Assembly (NCBI GenBank): GCA_002245135.1 | Contig: NGBS01000296.1 | Location: 62,001-126,000 of the forward strand | Origin: Proteromonas lacertae | Lineage: Eukaryota; Sar; Bigyra; Opalinata; Proteromonadidae | Length of the DNA stretch: 64,000 nt | Direction of reading: 5' to 3' | Shown: positions 10,286 to 20,630 of the stretch, in pieces | How positions within the stretch are numbered: position 1 is the stretch's first letter | Layout: every line of letters begins with the position of its first letter | Position numbers and translations under genes: made by a program | The notes under the pieces: model-generated | The model's input: the letters and a program-made list of their open reading frames with translations, nothing else | Databases searched by the model: none | Told to the model about the DNA's origin: nothing

Positions 10286-11662
10286 TTACCAAAATTCTTT
10301 TTTTTCATAACCATATTCACTAAAATATATATTTCCATTTTCAAAATATGGATAATTCAATGAAAAGCCAACTGTATTCTTTAATTCGTCTATTATTCTA
10401 ACAACATTACTAGCTCTAGTACCACTAAATGCAATGCAATGTAATGCTGTTTTAACATCAGCAATAAAATTAAATGTCATTTTATCTCCTTTATTTAAAT
10501 TTTCTGTATAATTATCATTTAATCTTTTAAATTTTAAATAATAAACATTAGAGTAATGCTTTTGAAAGTATTCTATCACTTCTGGATCATCAGATGATAA
10601 GTAAATTGGGATTTTTTTCTTAGTAATGGAATTAAATAACTTTACAGAATGCAAGTATTTATCTGATGTTAATAATTGCATTTCTTTATACTTATCTCCA
10701 TGTCTAACCCAAACATTAATACAACCAGATTCTAAAGCATTTCCTACTGAATCTTTTATCATTTCACTTACTCTGTTATTTGTCCTTTCATTCAGTCTGA
10801 AGATATATGTTGTTGATTGTATTCTCCAGTAAGGTAGTAGATTCTCTTTTGGAATGACAGAATTTGAAAGTAGTTTGCTAACATAGGGTGGTACACAGTC
10901 AATACAATTATATAGCATCCTTAGATATAAATATTTCTCTGTTTGAGAGCTGTTTTGATATTCAATAGTATTTATAAAAGCTGTTCTAGGTAATGAACAG
11001 TTGGTTAACGGTTCAAAAAAACATTCCCATGTTGTTATGTTATTACAGAACTCTCCAAATGTTTTTTTATTTTGGTAGAAAGGATCAAATACAACAATTC
11101 TGTTTATTGTAAGAGCTAATGCCAAATATGTACTGAGTACATGAATTTCAGATCCATGCCCTGTATCAAATCCGCTAATTATAAGAAATGACTTATTTTC
11201 ACAATTTTGAGGATTTTGATGTTGAAAAATATATTTTTGTACTTCATAGGTGTGCGATATAACATTTTTACTATTTGATTTGGTATTGGGTGTCATTCTG
11301 TAATATGATTTATGAGGAAACTCACCTTTTACACTAATAACCTTTTTATTGTTAAAATGATATAATCTGTTGAATATTATATTGTTTTTTCTTTTGTGAA
11401 TGTTGTAGATTTTCTTAATTGCAGTGCATTTGTTAGACATATTCAACTTATTTAATTTTTCCCACAAAATCCATCCATTATTTATTTTTGCAATGTGTGT
11501 AATGTTAGAAGGTTGATAAAAATTATTATCGCACTCACTAATATAATCAATAAAAGGATTATATTCATATTTATTAAATGAAATAAATATATAATTTATA
11601 GAAAAATAAAAGGGAAATAATAATAGAAATAAAGTAAAACATTGTTTAAAAGAGAATATCAT
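10286..11662 (-). CDS. fucosyltransferase-like type II membrane protein (GT23/O-fucosyltransferase fold)
   Basis: 458 residues with an N-terminal signal anchor (~8-30). SGFDTGHGSEIHVLSTYL...NRIVVFDP resembles the N-terminal nucleotide-sugar region of the GDP-fucose transferases. The C-terminal half is close to alpha-1,6-fucosyltransferase (FUT8/NodZ): VWVRHGDKYKE corresponds to V-R-R-x-D-K, IYLSSDDPEVI to the S/T-D-D-P motif, and AFSGTRASNVVRIIDEL to the F-S-S-x-x-x-R-x-x-x-E block. The predicted role is fucose transfer to a secreted glycan. Intronless. Its ATG is 8 bp from the divergent acyltransferase gene at 11671. The fold is fairly sure; the linkage formed is not. Confidence 0.78.
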   Translation of the reverse strand: MIFSFKQCFTLFLLLFPFYFSINYIFISFNKYEYNPFIDYISECDNNFYQPSNITHIAKINNGWILWEKLNKLNMSNKCTAIKKIYNIHKRKNNIIFNRLYHFNNKKVISVKGEFPHKSYYRMTPNTKSNSKNVISHTYEVQKYIFQHQNPQNCENKSFLIISGFDTGHGSEIHVLSTYLALALTINRIVVFDPFYQNKKTFGEFCNNITTWECFFEPLTNCSLPRTAFINTIEYQNSSQTEKYLYLRMLYNCIDCVPPYVSKLLSNSVIPKENLLPYWRIQSTTYIFRLNERTNNRVSEMIKDSVGNALESGCINVWVRHGDKYKEMQLLTSDKYLHSVKLFNSITKKKIPIYLSSDDPEVIEYFQKHYSNVYYLKFKRLNDNYTENLNKGDKMTFNFIADVKTALHCIAFSGTRASNVVRIIDELKNTVGFSLNYPYFENGNIYFSEYGYEKKEFW

Positions 11663-11670
11663 TTTTTATA
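11663..11670. promoter_or_regulatory. 8-bp gap between divergent start codons
   Basis: Eight bases (TTTTTATA) separate the start codons of the fucosyltransferase-like gene (minus) and the acyltransferase gene (plus). Both N-termini carry their expected anchor or family motif directly after these ATGs, so later starts are unlikely. Transcription of at least one gene must begin within the other's coding region or at the start codon itself. Confidence 0.5.
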
Positions 11671-13524
11671 ATGAATTTTCGAAATGATATACAAGGATTG
11701 AGAGGTATTGCAGTGTTATTAGTTTTATTTTATCATTTATATCCACAAATATTATCAGGCGGTTTTATAGGAGTTGATATTTTTTTTGTCATTTCAGGAT
11801 TTTTAGTATGTTATTCAATTGAGAATAGAATAAAGACTCAAAAGAACAAATTCTATGTCACATTCTATTCTGCTAGGCTGAGAAGATTGTTACCAGCGTC
11901 TTTATTAACAGTTATTTTAGTTAGTATATATACATTTATATATGATTTCACATATTTCTCAGTATATAAAAATGATGCAATAGCAAGTTTATTGATATTC
12001 GCAAATTACAATTTTTATTTCCATAAGGTGGATTATTTTCATGCTGGTTTGAAAGAAAGTACTCTTCTTCACTATTGGTCATTATCGCTGGAAGAACAGT
12101 TTTACATTATCTCTCCAATTATTGTGTGGAGTGTATATAATCATATCAAAACTCTGTATATAGTTTTATCAGTTGTTTCTTTTATCATATCATTGTTTTA
12201 TGGTTATAGTGACTTGAAGAAAGCTTATTTCTTTCTTTCTAGTAGATCATGGGAGTTTTTATTAGGAGCATTGATAAGATATATTCCATACAATTCTGAG
12301 AATAAGAATAAAGTATTATCAAATGTTTCAATCATACTGTTGATAGTTATTTCTGTTTTTTATAGTGACAGAATAGTATATCCAAGTTATAATGCACTTA
12401 TTCCTGTGATGTTTAGTTTATCTACTCTTTATTCATCTCAAAAGAGTATTTTAATTACTAATAGAGTTATATGTGTCATTGGTAATCTATCATATTCTAT
12501 ATACCTCATACATTTTCCTCTTAAGACTATTATCAATACATCAATAGTATATTACTTTGGTGTATTAATAATATGTGTAATAATATCTTACAATGTTGTT
12601 GAAATCCCTTTCTATAGAGGGAGGTACATCCTGTCAAACAACTTAACATACATTATTTCAATTATTCTCATTTCATCTACATATATATTAATTATTGTCT
12701 TTAATAAACTTTGTAATTATATGCTCAAAGATTTAAAACATTACAGTAGTCCAGAATTGGTTGGAATTTTTGTTAAAGGTCAGAAAAATTATTGTTGCTT
12801 GAAAATTAATTCTACAATCTATCAATCAGCAATACTATTTATTGGAGATTCTCACATCGAACAATATATGATGGCAATAATTAATAGTGAATATAAAGAT
12901 AAATATCAATTAATTCATATGTACTTAGCACCTTGGGGAATTAGGAAAGATTCTGCACTTAACTATATCAAAAGCGTTTTATCCAACTATCATTTTAATC
13001 TATGTGTAATAGGTATGTATATGTATTCATCAGAAGAATTATATTCCATAAATCAAGCTTTAGCTCAGCAAATAACTTCACAGTGTAATAGAGTATTATT
13101 GAGTAATGATAATCCAAGACACACAAGTGATCGTTCATATGATAATCCAAAGCTATCTAATGATCCAAATTCATGTCTAAAAATCAATAAAAATGATTGT
13201 TATGGAGTATTAAATCAGACATGTATTATACCAGATAAGCATTCAAAACCAAATAATAGTAATATAGAAGTAGTTACATTTTGGGAAAACAGTATAATTG
13301 AAGAGAATAAATGTTTATTCTATTATAATGATTATCCAATATATGCAGATTACAATCATTTGAGTGTAATGTATATGAGAATAATACATAAAAATGTAGT
13401 TAATGTCATTACAAAATATATTGGATATGATAAAGAGTTTAAATATAATTCATCTTGTCCATATTTCCAACTTCCTCGCACATCATTTCTTTATAAAAAT
13501 ATATATGGTGAAACTTGTGTATAA
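11671..13524 (+). CDS. membrane acyltransferase-3 / SGNH-fold fusion protein
   Basis: Fourth and most canonical acyltransferase-SGNH fusion, 617 residues. NDIQGLRGIAVLLVLFYH is a near-consensus acyltransferase-3 start, followed by GGFIGVDIFFVISGFL, RLRRLLPASL and SLEEQFYIISP. LFIGDSHIEQY (about residue 391) is the SGNH nucleophile block and ADYNHLS near the C-terminus is the Asp-x-x-His pair. All catalytic landmarks are present, so this copy is probably active. Intronless. Relatives occur in bacteria (O-antigen acetylation), giant viruses and animals, so origin by transfer is possible but not shown. Confidence 0.93.
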   Translation: MNFRNDIQGLRGIAVLLVLFYHLYPQILSGGFIGVDIFFVISGFLVCYSIENRIKTQKNKFYVTFYSARLRRLLPASLLTVILVSIYTFIYDFTYFSVYKNDAIASLLIFANYNFYFHKVDYFHAGLKESTLLHYWSLSLEEQFYIISPIIVWSVYNHIKTLYIVLSVVSFIISLFYGYSDLKKAYFFLSSRSWEFLLGALIRYIPYNSENKNKVLSNVSIILLIVISVFYSDRIVYPSYNALIPVMFSLSTLYSSQKSILITNRVICVIGNLSYSIYLIHFPLKTIINTSIVYYFGVLIICVIISYNVVEIPFYRGRYILSNNLTYIISIILISSTYILIIVFNKLCNYMLKDLKHYSSPELVGIFVKGQKNYCCLKINSTIYQSAILFIGDSHIEQYMMAIINSEYKDKYQLIHMYLAPWGIRKDSALNYIKSVLSNYHFNLCVIGMYMYSSEELYSINQALAQQITSQCNRVLLSNDNPRHTSDRSYDNPKLSNDPNSCLKINKNDCYGVLNQTCIIPDKHSKPNNSNIEVVTFWENSIIEENKCLFYYNDYPIYADYNHLSVMYMRIIHKNVVNVITKYIGYDKEFKYNSSCPYFQLPRTSFLYKNIYGETCV

Positions 13525-14569
13525 AATAATTACAACCAAATTTAGAAATGTTCATAAGAGTTATTTATTTCCCCATAGCTATTCAGAACTTAATATATTG
13601 TTTTTGTTATTTATAATGCAAACAGTAAATATGTGTAATTCAATATATTTTATAGCTATGGGGAAAGTGTGATAATTGATTATTAATTCAAATATATTTA
13701 TTTAGCTAAAGAAAAAATGAAACTGACAAGCTTTTTAGAAAAGTTTGTATTTATTTTTTTGTATTTAAATTGTTTTATGATATGAAACAAATGTTGTATA
13801 AGTATATTTGAAGATAAAAAATAGTTAACTACTTGATATTTATAACAGATTTATGCTTAATGATATGTTTCTTTATTTGCCACTCAGATTAGTTTAATAG
13901 CCTTTAAATATTTATACTATGATAATAAAGTTGAAATATGTATATTAGCATGTTAAAATGATATTCAAGGTTTGACTTGCATATGTTTAAAATAGACAAT
14001 TATTGCCAAACACAGAATGGTTTTGCTAGAAAGTATGTTATAGCAAATCCATTAAAAGTATCATGTTTGAAATCCACAATATTGCTTGTCATTCAATTAT
14101 AGCACAAACAACTACAGAATCCAAATATTCGTATAATAAACACACCAGACATTTAAATCCAAGAATAGTGCAGCTATGTCCAAATTTTACAATTAATACA
14201 ATGGATGATATTTTAAAAAATAAATGAAAAATCAAATAGAATCAAGTCAAGCCTAATTTAGTTTTTTAATTATCGTTTTTTATGTTGTAAGTTATTTAAT
14301 TAATTTCGTTTTTATAATATTTATAATACTAAAAATAGTATCAATGTATTTTCCCAATTTCTTTTTTATTTGACTTAATTGTAAATAACTATCGACTAGA
14401 CGCATATTCAGCATTAAAACTTCGCTCTTCAATGAGCAAAAAAATAGTATAATAATCTTATTATGAAAAAAGAAGGTCATGGAATTATGATAGTAAATTC
14501 AAGATATACTATATAAGAAAGAAAGAAAGTTTAGTGTAAGTATAATTTAAAAGATGATTTTAAATATTT
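13525..14569. other. intergenic, no gene seen apart from an inverted repeat
   Basis: About 1 kb between the acyltransferase gene and the next glycosyltransferase. I find no convincing coding frame or RNA gene. The only structure is the inverted repeat listed separately at 13568-13666. Confidence 0.6.
13568..13666. repeat. 15-bp perfect inverted repeat, 69-nt loop
   Basis: TTTCCCCATAGCTAT at 13568-13582 is repeated as its exact reverse complement at 13652-13666. It begins 43 bp after the acyltransferase stop. The run of four C/G bases stands out in this A/T-rich background. It may be a transcript-end hairpin, a small transposon relic or a protein-binding site; the sequence does not decide. 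Confidence 0.7.
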
Positions 14570-15424
14570 ATGTTATTAAATGTCCTTATAGTTGTTATTA
14601 TATTAATAATTGTTATACTGAATTTATTAATTCATTACAGGAGAAGAAATAAATGTGAAATATCTATGGTAATAAGAGCTGTTAATCCAACAATCAACCA
14701 ACAGAAAAGATATTTGTCGTGGATAAAAAAACTAGAAAAAATATATACATTTTGGATTATTACAAATTCTAAAACGACATTCAATTTTTCGTTTAGAAAT
14801 GTATTTAGAATTGATACTGATTTTATAATTCGAAGATATCCACTAATAAAAGATTTAAGAACACCTGGACATTGTAGACATGGAAATGTTCCTGATGAAG
14901 TATTTTATCCTTGGATTTCGCATACAGAGTCAATAATAGAGTGGTATAAGAAGTGTAAAGAAAAATATAAATATGTTTGGGTATTAGAACAAGATATTGG
15001 TTATAGTGGCGTTTTAAACAATTTTTTTAAAGTATATGATAAGACTGATTATGATTTTATAACATCTGAAATCACTCTATATAGTGATACATTATGGCCA
15101 CTTCTTCACTGTTGTACTGATAATTATACAAGATGGAGAATGATATATTCAAATAACTCAGTTGGATATTTTTCTAAGGAATTTGTTCAAAGATGGTCAA
15201 GTAGAATGATAAATAGAATAAGTGAGCTATTATCAAAAGGAATACATGCTATATCAGAAACAAGTGTTCCAGAGAGTGTTATTTTTTCAAATTATTCGTA
15301 TGTAATAATAGACAAAAAATATATAGGAGATTATTTCAGTTGGAATACACATGTTTCAGAAGAAATGTGGAATAAAATAGAGAATAAAACAACAAATAGA
15401 TTTTACCATTCATTAAAATTTTAA
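14570..15424 (+). CDS. type II membrane glycosyltransferase-like protein
   Basis: 284 residues with a strong N-terminal anchor (residues 2-24) followed by a basic RRRNK stop-transfer. YVWVLEQDIGYSG (about residue 140) looks like the strand with the metal-binding acidic pair of a GT-A fold, and TDYDFITSEI with Cys-Cys and Trp-rich segments after it fits a lumenal enzyme. No family can be named with certainty. The stop codon (15422-15424) is immediately followed by the ATG of an FkbM methyltransferase gene on the same strand, with no intervening base, so the two may share a transcript. Confidence 0.6.
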   Translation: MLLNVLIVVIILIIVILNLLIHYRRRNKCEISMVIRAVNPTINQQKRYLSWIKKLEKIYTFWIITNSKTTFNFSFRNVFRIDTDFIIRRYPLIKDLRTPGHCRHGNVPDEVFYPWISHTESIIEWYKKCKEKYKYVWVLEQDIGYSGVLNNFFKVYDKTDYDFITSEITLYSDTLWPLLHCCTDNYTRWRMIYSNNSVGYFSKEFVQRWSSRMINRISELLSKGIHAISETSVPESVIFSNYSYVIIDKKYIGDYFSWNTHVSEEMWNKIENKTTNRFYHSLKF

Positions 15425-16132
15425 ATGAATATTATTTATTTTATCATTTTTCTATCAATCTTAGCAACGTTTTTTATTTATAATATATTTTCTGTATTTG
15501 ATGTTACTACAAAAGAATGTCCCAATATAATTAATGTAACTAATGCTAAAAGTCAGTTTGGTCAAGATTTATTAATGTTTAGTCATTTCTTTCAAAATAA
15601 AAGAGATGGATTTTTCGTAGAAATGGGTGCTTATGATGGAATATGGTTGAGTAATACATATTTTTATGAAAAGAATTATAATTGGAAAGGATTATTAATA
15701 GAAGGAGGAGAAAATAACTGTAAAAAGTTGGTGAATAATAAGAATGTAAGAAAAAATTCAGAAATTGTATGTTCATTAATATGTAATTCTAATGAGACAG
15801 TATTTTGGCAAGGAGGAACAGGAGGAAGTATAGATCGTAATAATAAAAAAGATCCAAAGACAAAATGTTATAAGTTAGGAACTATTCTAAATTCTTACAA
15901 TGTAAAACATATTGACTATTTTTCATTAGATGTTGAAAGTGCAGAATTAGAAGTATTAATGACTTTCGATTTTAATATAACCGTATCTCACTGGATGATT
16001 GAAACTAATCATTTAAGTACAGAAGTTATGAAATCTATGGAAGATTTGTTGAAAAGTCATGGGTATTATAAAAATGATATATTTATATCACAATGTGATA
16101 CAATTTTTAGCCTTATAAATGAAAAGAAATAG
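15425..16132 (+). CDS. FkbM-family methyltransferase, membrane-anchored
   Basis: 235 residues. An N-terminal hydrophobic anchor (~3-23) precedes the conserved lead-in SQFGQDL. FVEMGAYDGIWLSNT (about residue 60) is the S-adenosylmethionine-binding motif, WKGLLIEG the second acidic strand, and IDYFSLDVESAELEVL (about residue 168) the FkbM block with its catalytic-site Asp and Glu. Members O-methylate sugars or other small groups; a lumenal enzyme next to glycosyltransferases suggests glycan methylation. The gene starts at the base after the upstream stop codon. The anchor shows this ATG is the real start, since any later start would remove it. Confidence 0.85.
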   Translation: MNIIYFIIFLSILATFFIYNIFSVFDVTTKECPNIINVTNAKSQFGQDLLMFSHFFQNKRDGFFVEMGAYDGIWLSNTYFYEKNYNWKGLLIEGGENNCKKLVNNKNVRKNSEIVCSLICNSNETVFWQGGTGGSIDRNNKKDPKTKCYKLGTILNSYNVKHIDYFSLDVESAELEVLMTFDFNITVSHWMIETNHLSTEVMKSMEDLLKSHGYYKNDIFISQCDTIFSLINEKK

Positions 16133-16256
16133 AGAATTTAGTTTTTGTTAATATGTCTTTATTAGTAAATGAATATAATTAATTTTGTTACATTTTTCTA
16201 ACCTTATTGTTATTATTTCTATTTTTATAACTAAAGGTAAAATGGTTTTAATAACG

Positions 16257-17821
16257 ATGAGAAGAATATATTGCATATTTTTATATAGCTTGATAATGAT
16301 AATTTTAATTATTACTACAATAAATTATATATACAAGTATGAAAATACACAAATAAGAAATTATTTATGTTCAAGTTTAATTGATAATGTTGAATATGAT
16401 TTTGATCAAGAATTGTGTAGATTACCATGTTATGCAGAGAATAATTATACAATTATTGTTAAATCAGATAATGAATCTTGTCCTTTAGTCAAACCATCCA
16501 TTTTAATACAGAATAATACTATATATGCGTTGATCAATACAGAAATATCACAATATATTAGAAATATAAAGAAATATAGAATTAGAACTAAATCGCTTCA
16601 TAAAGGAGAGTCAATTGCTTTAAAGTCTGAAGTGGTAAGAACCAAATCAAATTATACTGGAAAGGATTATGATTGGTATATCAAATTCATACCACAGCAC
16701 ATTGATAATAATATAAAGAGTGAAAAATTATCTGTAAACTTACTATTAATTGATGCAGTATCAAGATATGTTGCTAAAAAACAATTACAGGAAACAGTAA
16801 AGACATTAAAATCTATTTCTTCTCATTACTCTACTTATGAAATGTTAAGATATCATACTTTAGCTGCTAATTCCAATCCACATTATCCAACATTATTCTA
16901 TGGGGTAAATGAGACAGAAGGACAAAATATCAATAAAATCATATTTGAAGATTTTAAAGAAGAAGGATATAAAACTATAAATACTGTTCTGTTCGTAGAT
17001 CCATATGAAAAATTAACAGCAAATAATAATTATAATGGTTCTGATCATTATGTGAATTTCTTATGTGAAGATCCCAGATATAAGTATTACTATTTATGTA
17101 TCATTTGTTACATTAATAGTAATGTAGGAGGAGAAGGTCAATATGGTCATCATGCAAGATGTGTAGGTCATAAAGAGATTCATAAATATGCATTTGAATA
17201 TTTAAAAGAGTCTATTAAATATTATCATTCAAAGAAACAACCTACTTTTTCTGTATCAGTATTTCTAGAAGCACATGATTATTTATTATTATCACTCCCA
17301 AGAATTGACAAAGATTTATCAGATTATATAAAATTCCTTCATAAAGAGAGAATTTTAAATGATTCTATGCTTATTATTTTTTCTGATCATGGAATTCATT
17401 ATGGTCCATATAAAGCAACAAATGTATGAATAATATTTTATATAGTTGTAGTTTGGAACTTTAGATCATTCTCTTCCATTGATGTTTATGGTATAAAACA
17501 TTAATATATAAATAATAATAACTTGAATAGGTTTTTCCTAAATGGTTTTCAAAAAAGTATCCTGAAATAAATATGAATATGAAAATTAACCAAAATAGAT
17601 TTGTAACAGGATATGATTTACATTCAACATTATTTGATATTGCTCATTTTGGAAGTGTATATAAATACATATTATTCTATTAATAGAATTTAAGCAATAT
17701 TCAAAATAAGAGAGGAACTAGCTTATTTAACAAAATACCCAAAACAAGAAATTGTCATGAATTTCATGTAGTGTTTGGTTGTTCATGTAATATGACTCAA
17801 GAATATTTGAATATACCTTAG
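16257..17821 (+). CDS. DUF229-family protein (alkaline phosphatase/sulfatase fold), four exons
   Basis: Secreted or membrane-anchored member of the alkaline-phosphatase superfamily, 488 residues spliced. Introns at 17424-17451 (28 nt), 17491-17530 (40 nt) and 17657-17686 (30 nt) restore one frame through to a TAG at 17819-17821. LLLIDAVSRYVAKK holds the metal/nucleophile region, SVFLEAHDYL and IIFSDHGIHYG the metal-binding Asp/His pairs, and the later exons read LDHSLPLMFMVFPKWF, YDLHSTLFDI and, at the end, the Cys-rich tail with GTSLF, all typical of DUF229. The anchor is at residues ~8-26. ATGs at 16185 and 16242 are alternative starts in the same frame. Eukaryotic relatives are common in nematodes and protists. 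Expected to act on surface sugars (phosphate or sulfate groups); not proved. Confidence 0.85.
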
Positions 17822-18419
17822 AGTAAATCCATTAATCTATATTAATTTATAATTTAGTTAAATGTTTTTATAATTATAACTGTAATTAGTGTTTATACTA
17901 CTATATATATAAATCAATTACCATATTCCTCTTTTATTTTCACTTCTTAGACAAATTTGACTAAGTAGCATTATCAAAAGTTTCTAACATTATCAAAAGT
18001 TTAATTAAGTAGCATAAATAGTGCTGATATCACAACAATTCACTCTGAATGATTGTAAGTGTGAAAATATAGAAATACATGAAAATACATATCTATCAAG
18101 CCAAAAAGTTTGCCATCTTTCTTTCAAATTTTAATATCATTCTAAACTATATATTAAAACCCATCAACCATCGCTTAATTCGGTTTTACATAGAACGGTA
18201 TATATATAGGTTTTTATTTTGTTTATTTACATGATTTTATGATTAGAAACACATAATACAAAAGAGGTTAGCTAATAGTTAGTAGAAAGGTTTTACCGAA
18301 AGGTTATGACAGATTTATACAACCCTGATCCTTACATATAAAATCATTAATATCATTTATAATCGTTATACGAAATGTTATTTAACTCGAGTAATATAAA
18401 AAATGTAAAGATATATTAA
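17822..18419. other. intergenic with a short direct repeat
   Basis: About 600 bp between two convergent genes. A 15-bp unit (CATTATCAAAAGTTT) occurs twice near 17969-18001, and the flanking AAGTAGCAT also recurs, so a small tandem duplication is likely. I see no gene. Confidence 0.6.
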
Positions 18420-20396
18420 TCAATTTATGTATGTTATTTCACTATATGTGAAATAGGATTTGTAATTGGTTGATAAAACCATAAAATACACTGGAATACC
18501 AATGTCAGAATGAACAACTATCATCTCATTTTTTTCAATGCAATAACTCAATTGTCTATTCTTCATATCAATTTCTATAGTAAATGTTGAATTACTATTC
18601 TTTAATTCTACAATATCATATCTTTTATTCTTTTTCCCTTTATTATCTCTTGTTGTACAAGCAGATACTAAGACATTATAGCCACTACATTTGAAGGAGT
18701 ATTTTCCTTCGCTATATTCGTCAAATACAATATAATCATCAGTAAAAGGAAAATCAACTCTTTTTATACTTCCATCCAATTTTATTTGTCTATTAGATTT
18801 ATATCCACTATGAAACATATAATCACATGTTCTTTTAACATCATTATTACTATTTATTGAAATATCCATCAATACAAAGCCATTATCATTCTCACATGTA
18901 ATACAATACTTCTTATTTACATTTTTCTTTAGTATTAAATCACCTGTATATTTATCACATTCTATTTCTGAATTGTTATTGCAATTTATTGAAAATTCAC
19001 ATCCTTCTCCAATAAATCCACTTTCTATAATCAATGGGATTGAATTGAGTTTACAATTAATATTTTCATATCCAAAATAGATTGGTGGAAGTTTTCTTGA
19101 ATTATTACTCACCACTTTTCTCATTAACATATTCTTATTGGTTGATTTGAATATGTAGAAGAGTTGTTTACAGAATGAATGACATTTTGGTAAAAACAGA
19201 TCAAAATCATCAAAGATATATGGATCATTACATTTCAGTTTGATTAATGGAATTAATTCGACTATTGATAGTATAATAAACATAATATTATATATATACT
19301 ATCATTGCAAATGAATAGCAATGCTTTCTTTATTGATTTCTTTGTATAATTCAGTGTTTCTTTAGTATATTCTGATGAAGCTAAATCAAGTATTTCATTT
19401 CCTACTTCGCTTGCTATTGTAATATAGTAAAATATGTCATTAATATATACCATCATATTTCAAGTTAAAATCGTTGATTAAATTTACAGTATTTGATAGT
19501 ATTAATATACATTTATTTCTTAACAATTCAGGCACAAACTCTTCTAAATTCATTTTTTGTTTCTTTATATCGTTAGTATAATAGTCTTCATCTTTTAACC
19601 ATTTGTTATACTTTATATTGTGAGATAAACAGTAAAAGAAAAATAATTCGTTAAATTTTGCATTCTTTGTTGGTTTTGGATCAATGTATAATCTTTTGTA
19701 TTTTGTTTTTTTATTTAACACTAACTCTTTCAATTCATTTATTTCATTATCCTTTGAATTGCTATTTCTCTTTCTTTTCTTTGGCATGTTATCATCGATT
19801 TTCTTTAGTTGTTCTATTATATATTCATCACTTTTAACTACTAAATTATTAATTGATATTAAATATTTCAACATTTCTATATTGTTATTCATCAACATTG
19901 AATCATCTAATAGTTTATATCCATATATCTTCATATAATCTGTGAATATTATCTTTAAGTCATCTAAAACCTTTGTAGATGGAATTTTATTGAATATTTC
20001 TTGAATTAATAATAAATTCATGTTAGACTTCAAGTATTCTTTACACATCCACGCTAATTATGACTCATCATAACAAATGCTCACTATTAGCACATCTATC
20101 ACATTACTTTCATTTATTTCTACTATTCCATACCCGTAATATCTCATTAATACCTTAAATCCTACTTTCGTTACATTTTCACTAATTTTTATCTCTCTTT
20201 CTCGTTTTTCATCTTCCATAAGTTTACGAAGAGTTTCATTCTTTTCTTTAACCAAATAAGAAACACAAGGAATTTTTTCATCTTCTACAACAAATACATC
20301 ATCACTAAATCCTTTTTCTACTAAATAATATATCAGACCATCTTCAGGAACAGGCAAAGTATATTTATTGTTGCTCAATACTATTATTTTTGACAT
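18420..20396 (-). CDS. BTB domain protein with a C-terminal SPRY-like domain, four exons
   Basis: Spliced length 626 residues. Residues ~28-115 form a BTB/POZ fold: SDDVFVVEDEKIPCVSYL, then EIKISENVTKVGFKVLMRYYGYG and NVIDVLIVS are the expected strands and helices. The middle is charged and Lys-rich with a possible nuclear signal (PKKRKR). The last ~190 residues resemble a SPRY module, ending in FTIEIDMKNRQLSYCIE and IGIPVYFMVLS, similar to the C-terminus of the 23551 gene. Introns on the minus strand: 20054-20074 (only 21 nt, GT...TAG, least certain), 19414-19450 and 19262-19299; the resulting frame is continuous. BTB proteins usually bring substrates to cullin-3 ligases, with SPRY as the binding module. 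The role is inferred from domains only. Confidence 0.75.
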
Positions 20397-20630
20397 TTTA
20401 AGTATTCAAAAATTATATTCGTTACACTCATTTTTTGTAAAATTCACAAAACGATGAATATTAATTAAAAATCAATTTGGATTAAACGCATTGATATGAT
20501 GTGTTTTTATTTCTTAGAAAAGAAAACCTTGTATTATTCACTTAAAAAATGTGAAAAGATATTTTTATATAAGCTTGAATATCTGTTTGTTTCTTTTTGA
20601 TTTTTATTCTTCGATTTTAGAATTAAGCAG

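Noticed and set aside
118-17821. The glycan island as an integrated giant-virus segment
   Set aside because: Some giant viruses carry similar sugar genes and the island is mostly intronless, but no capsid, polymerase, packaging or other virus hallmark gene is present, and the DUF229 gene has three introns of the host type.
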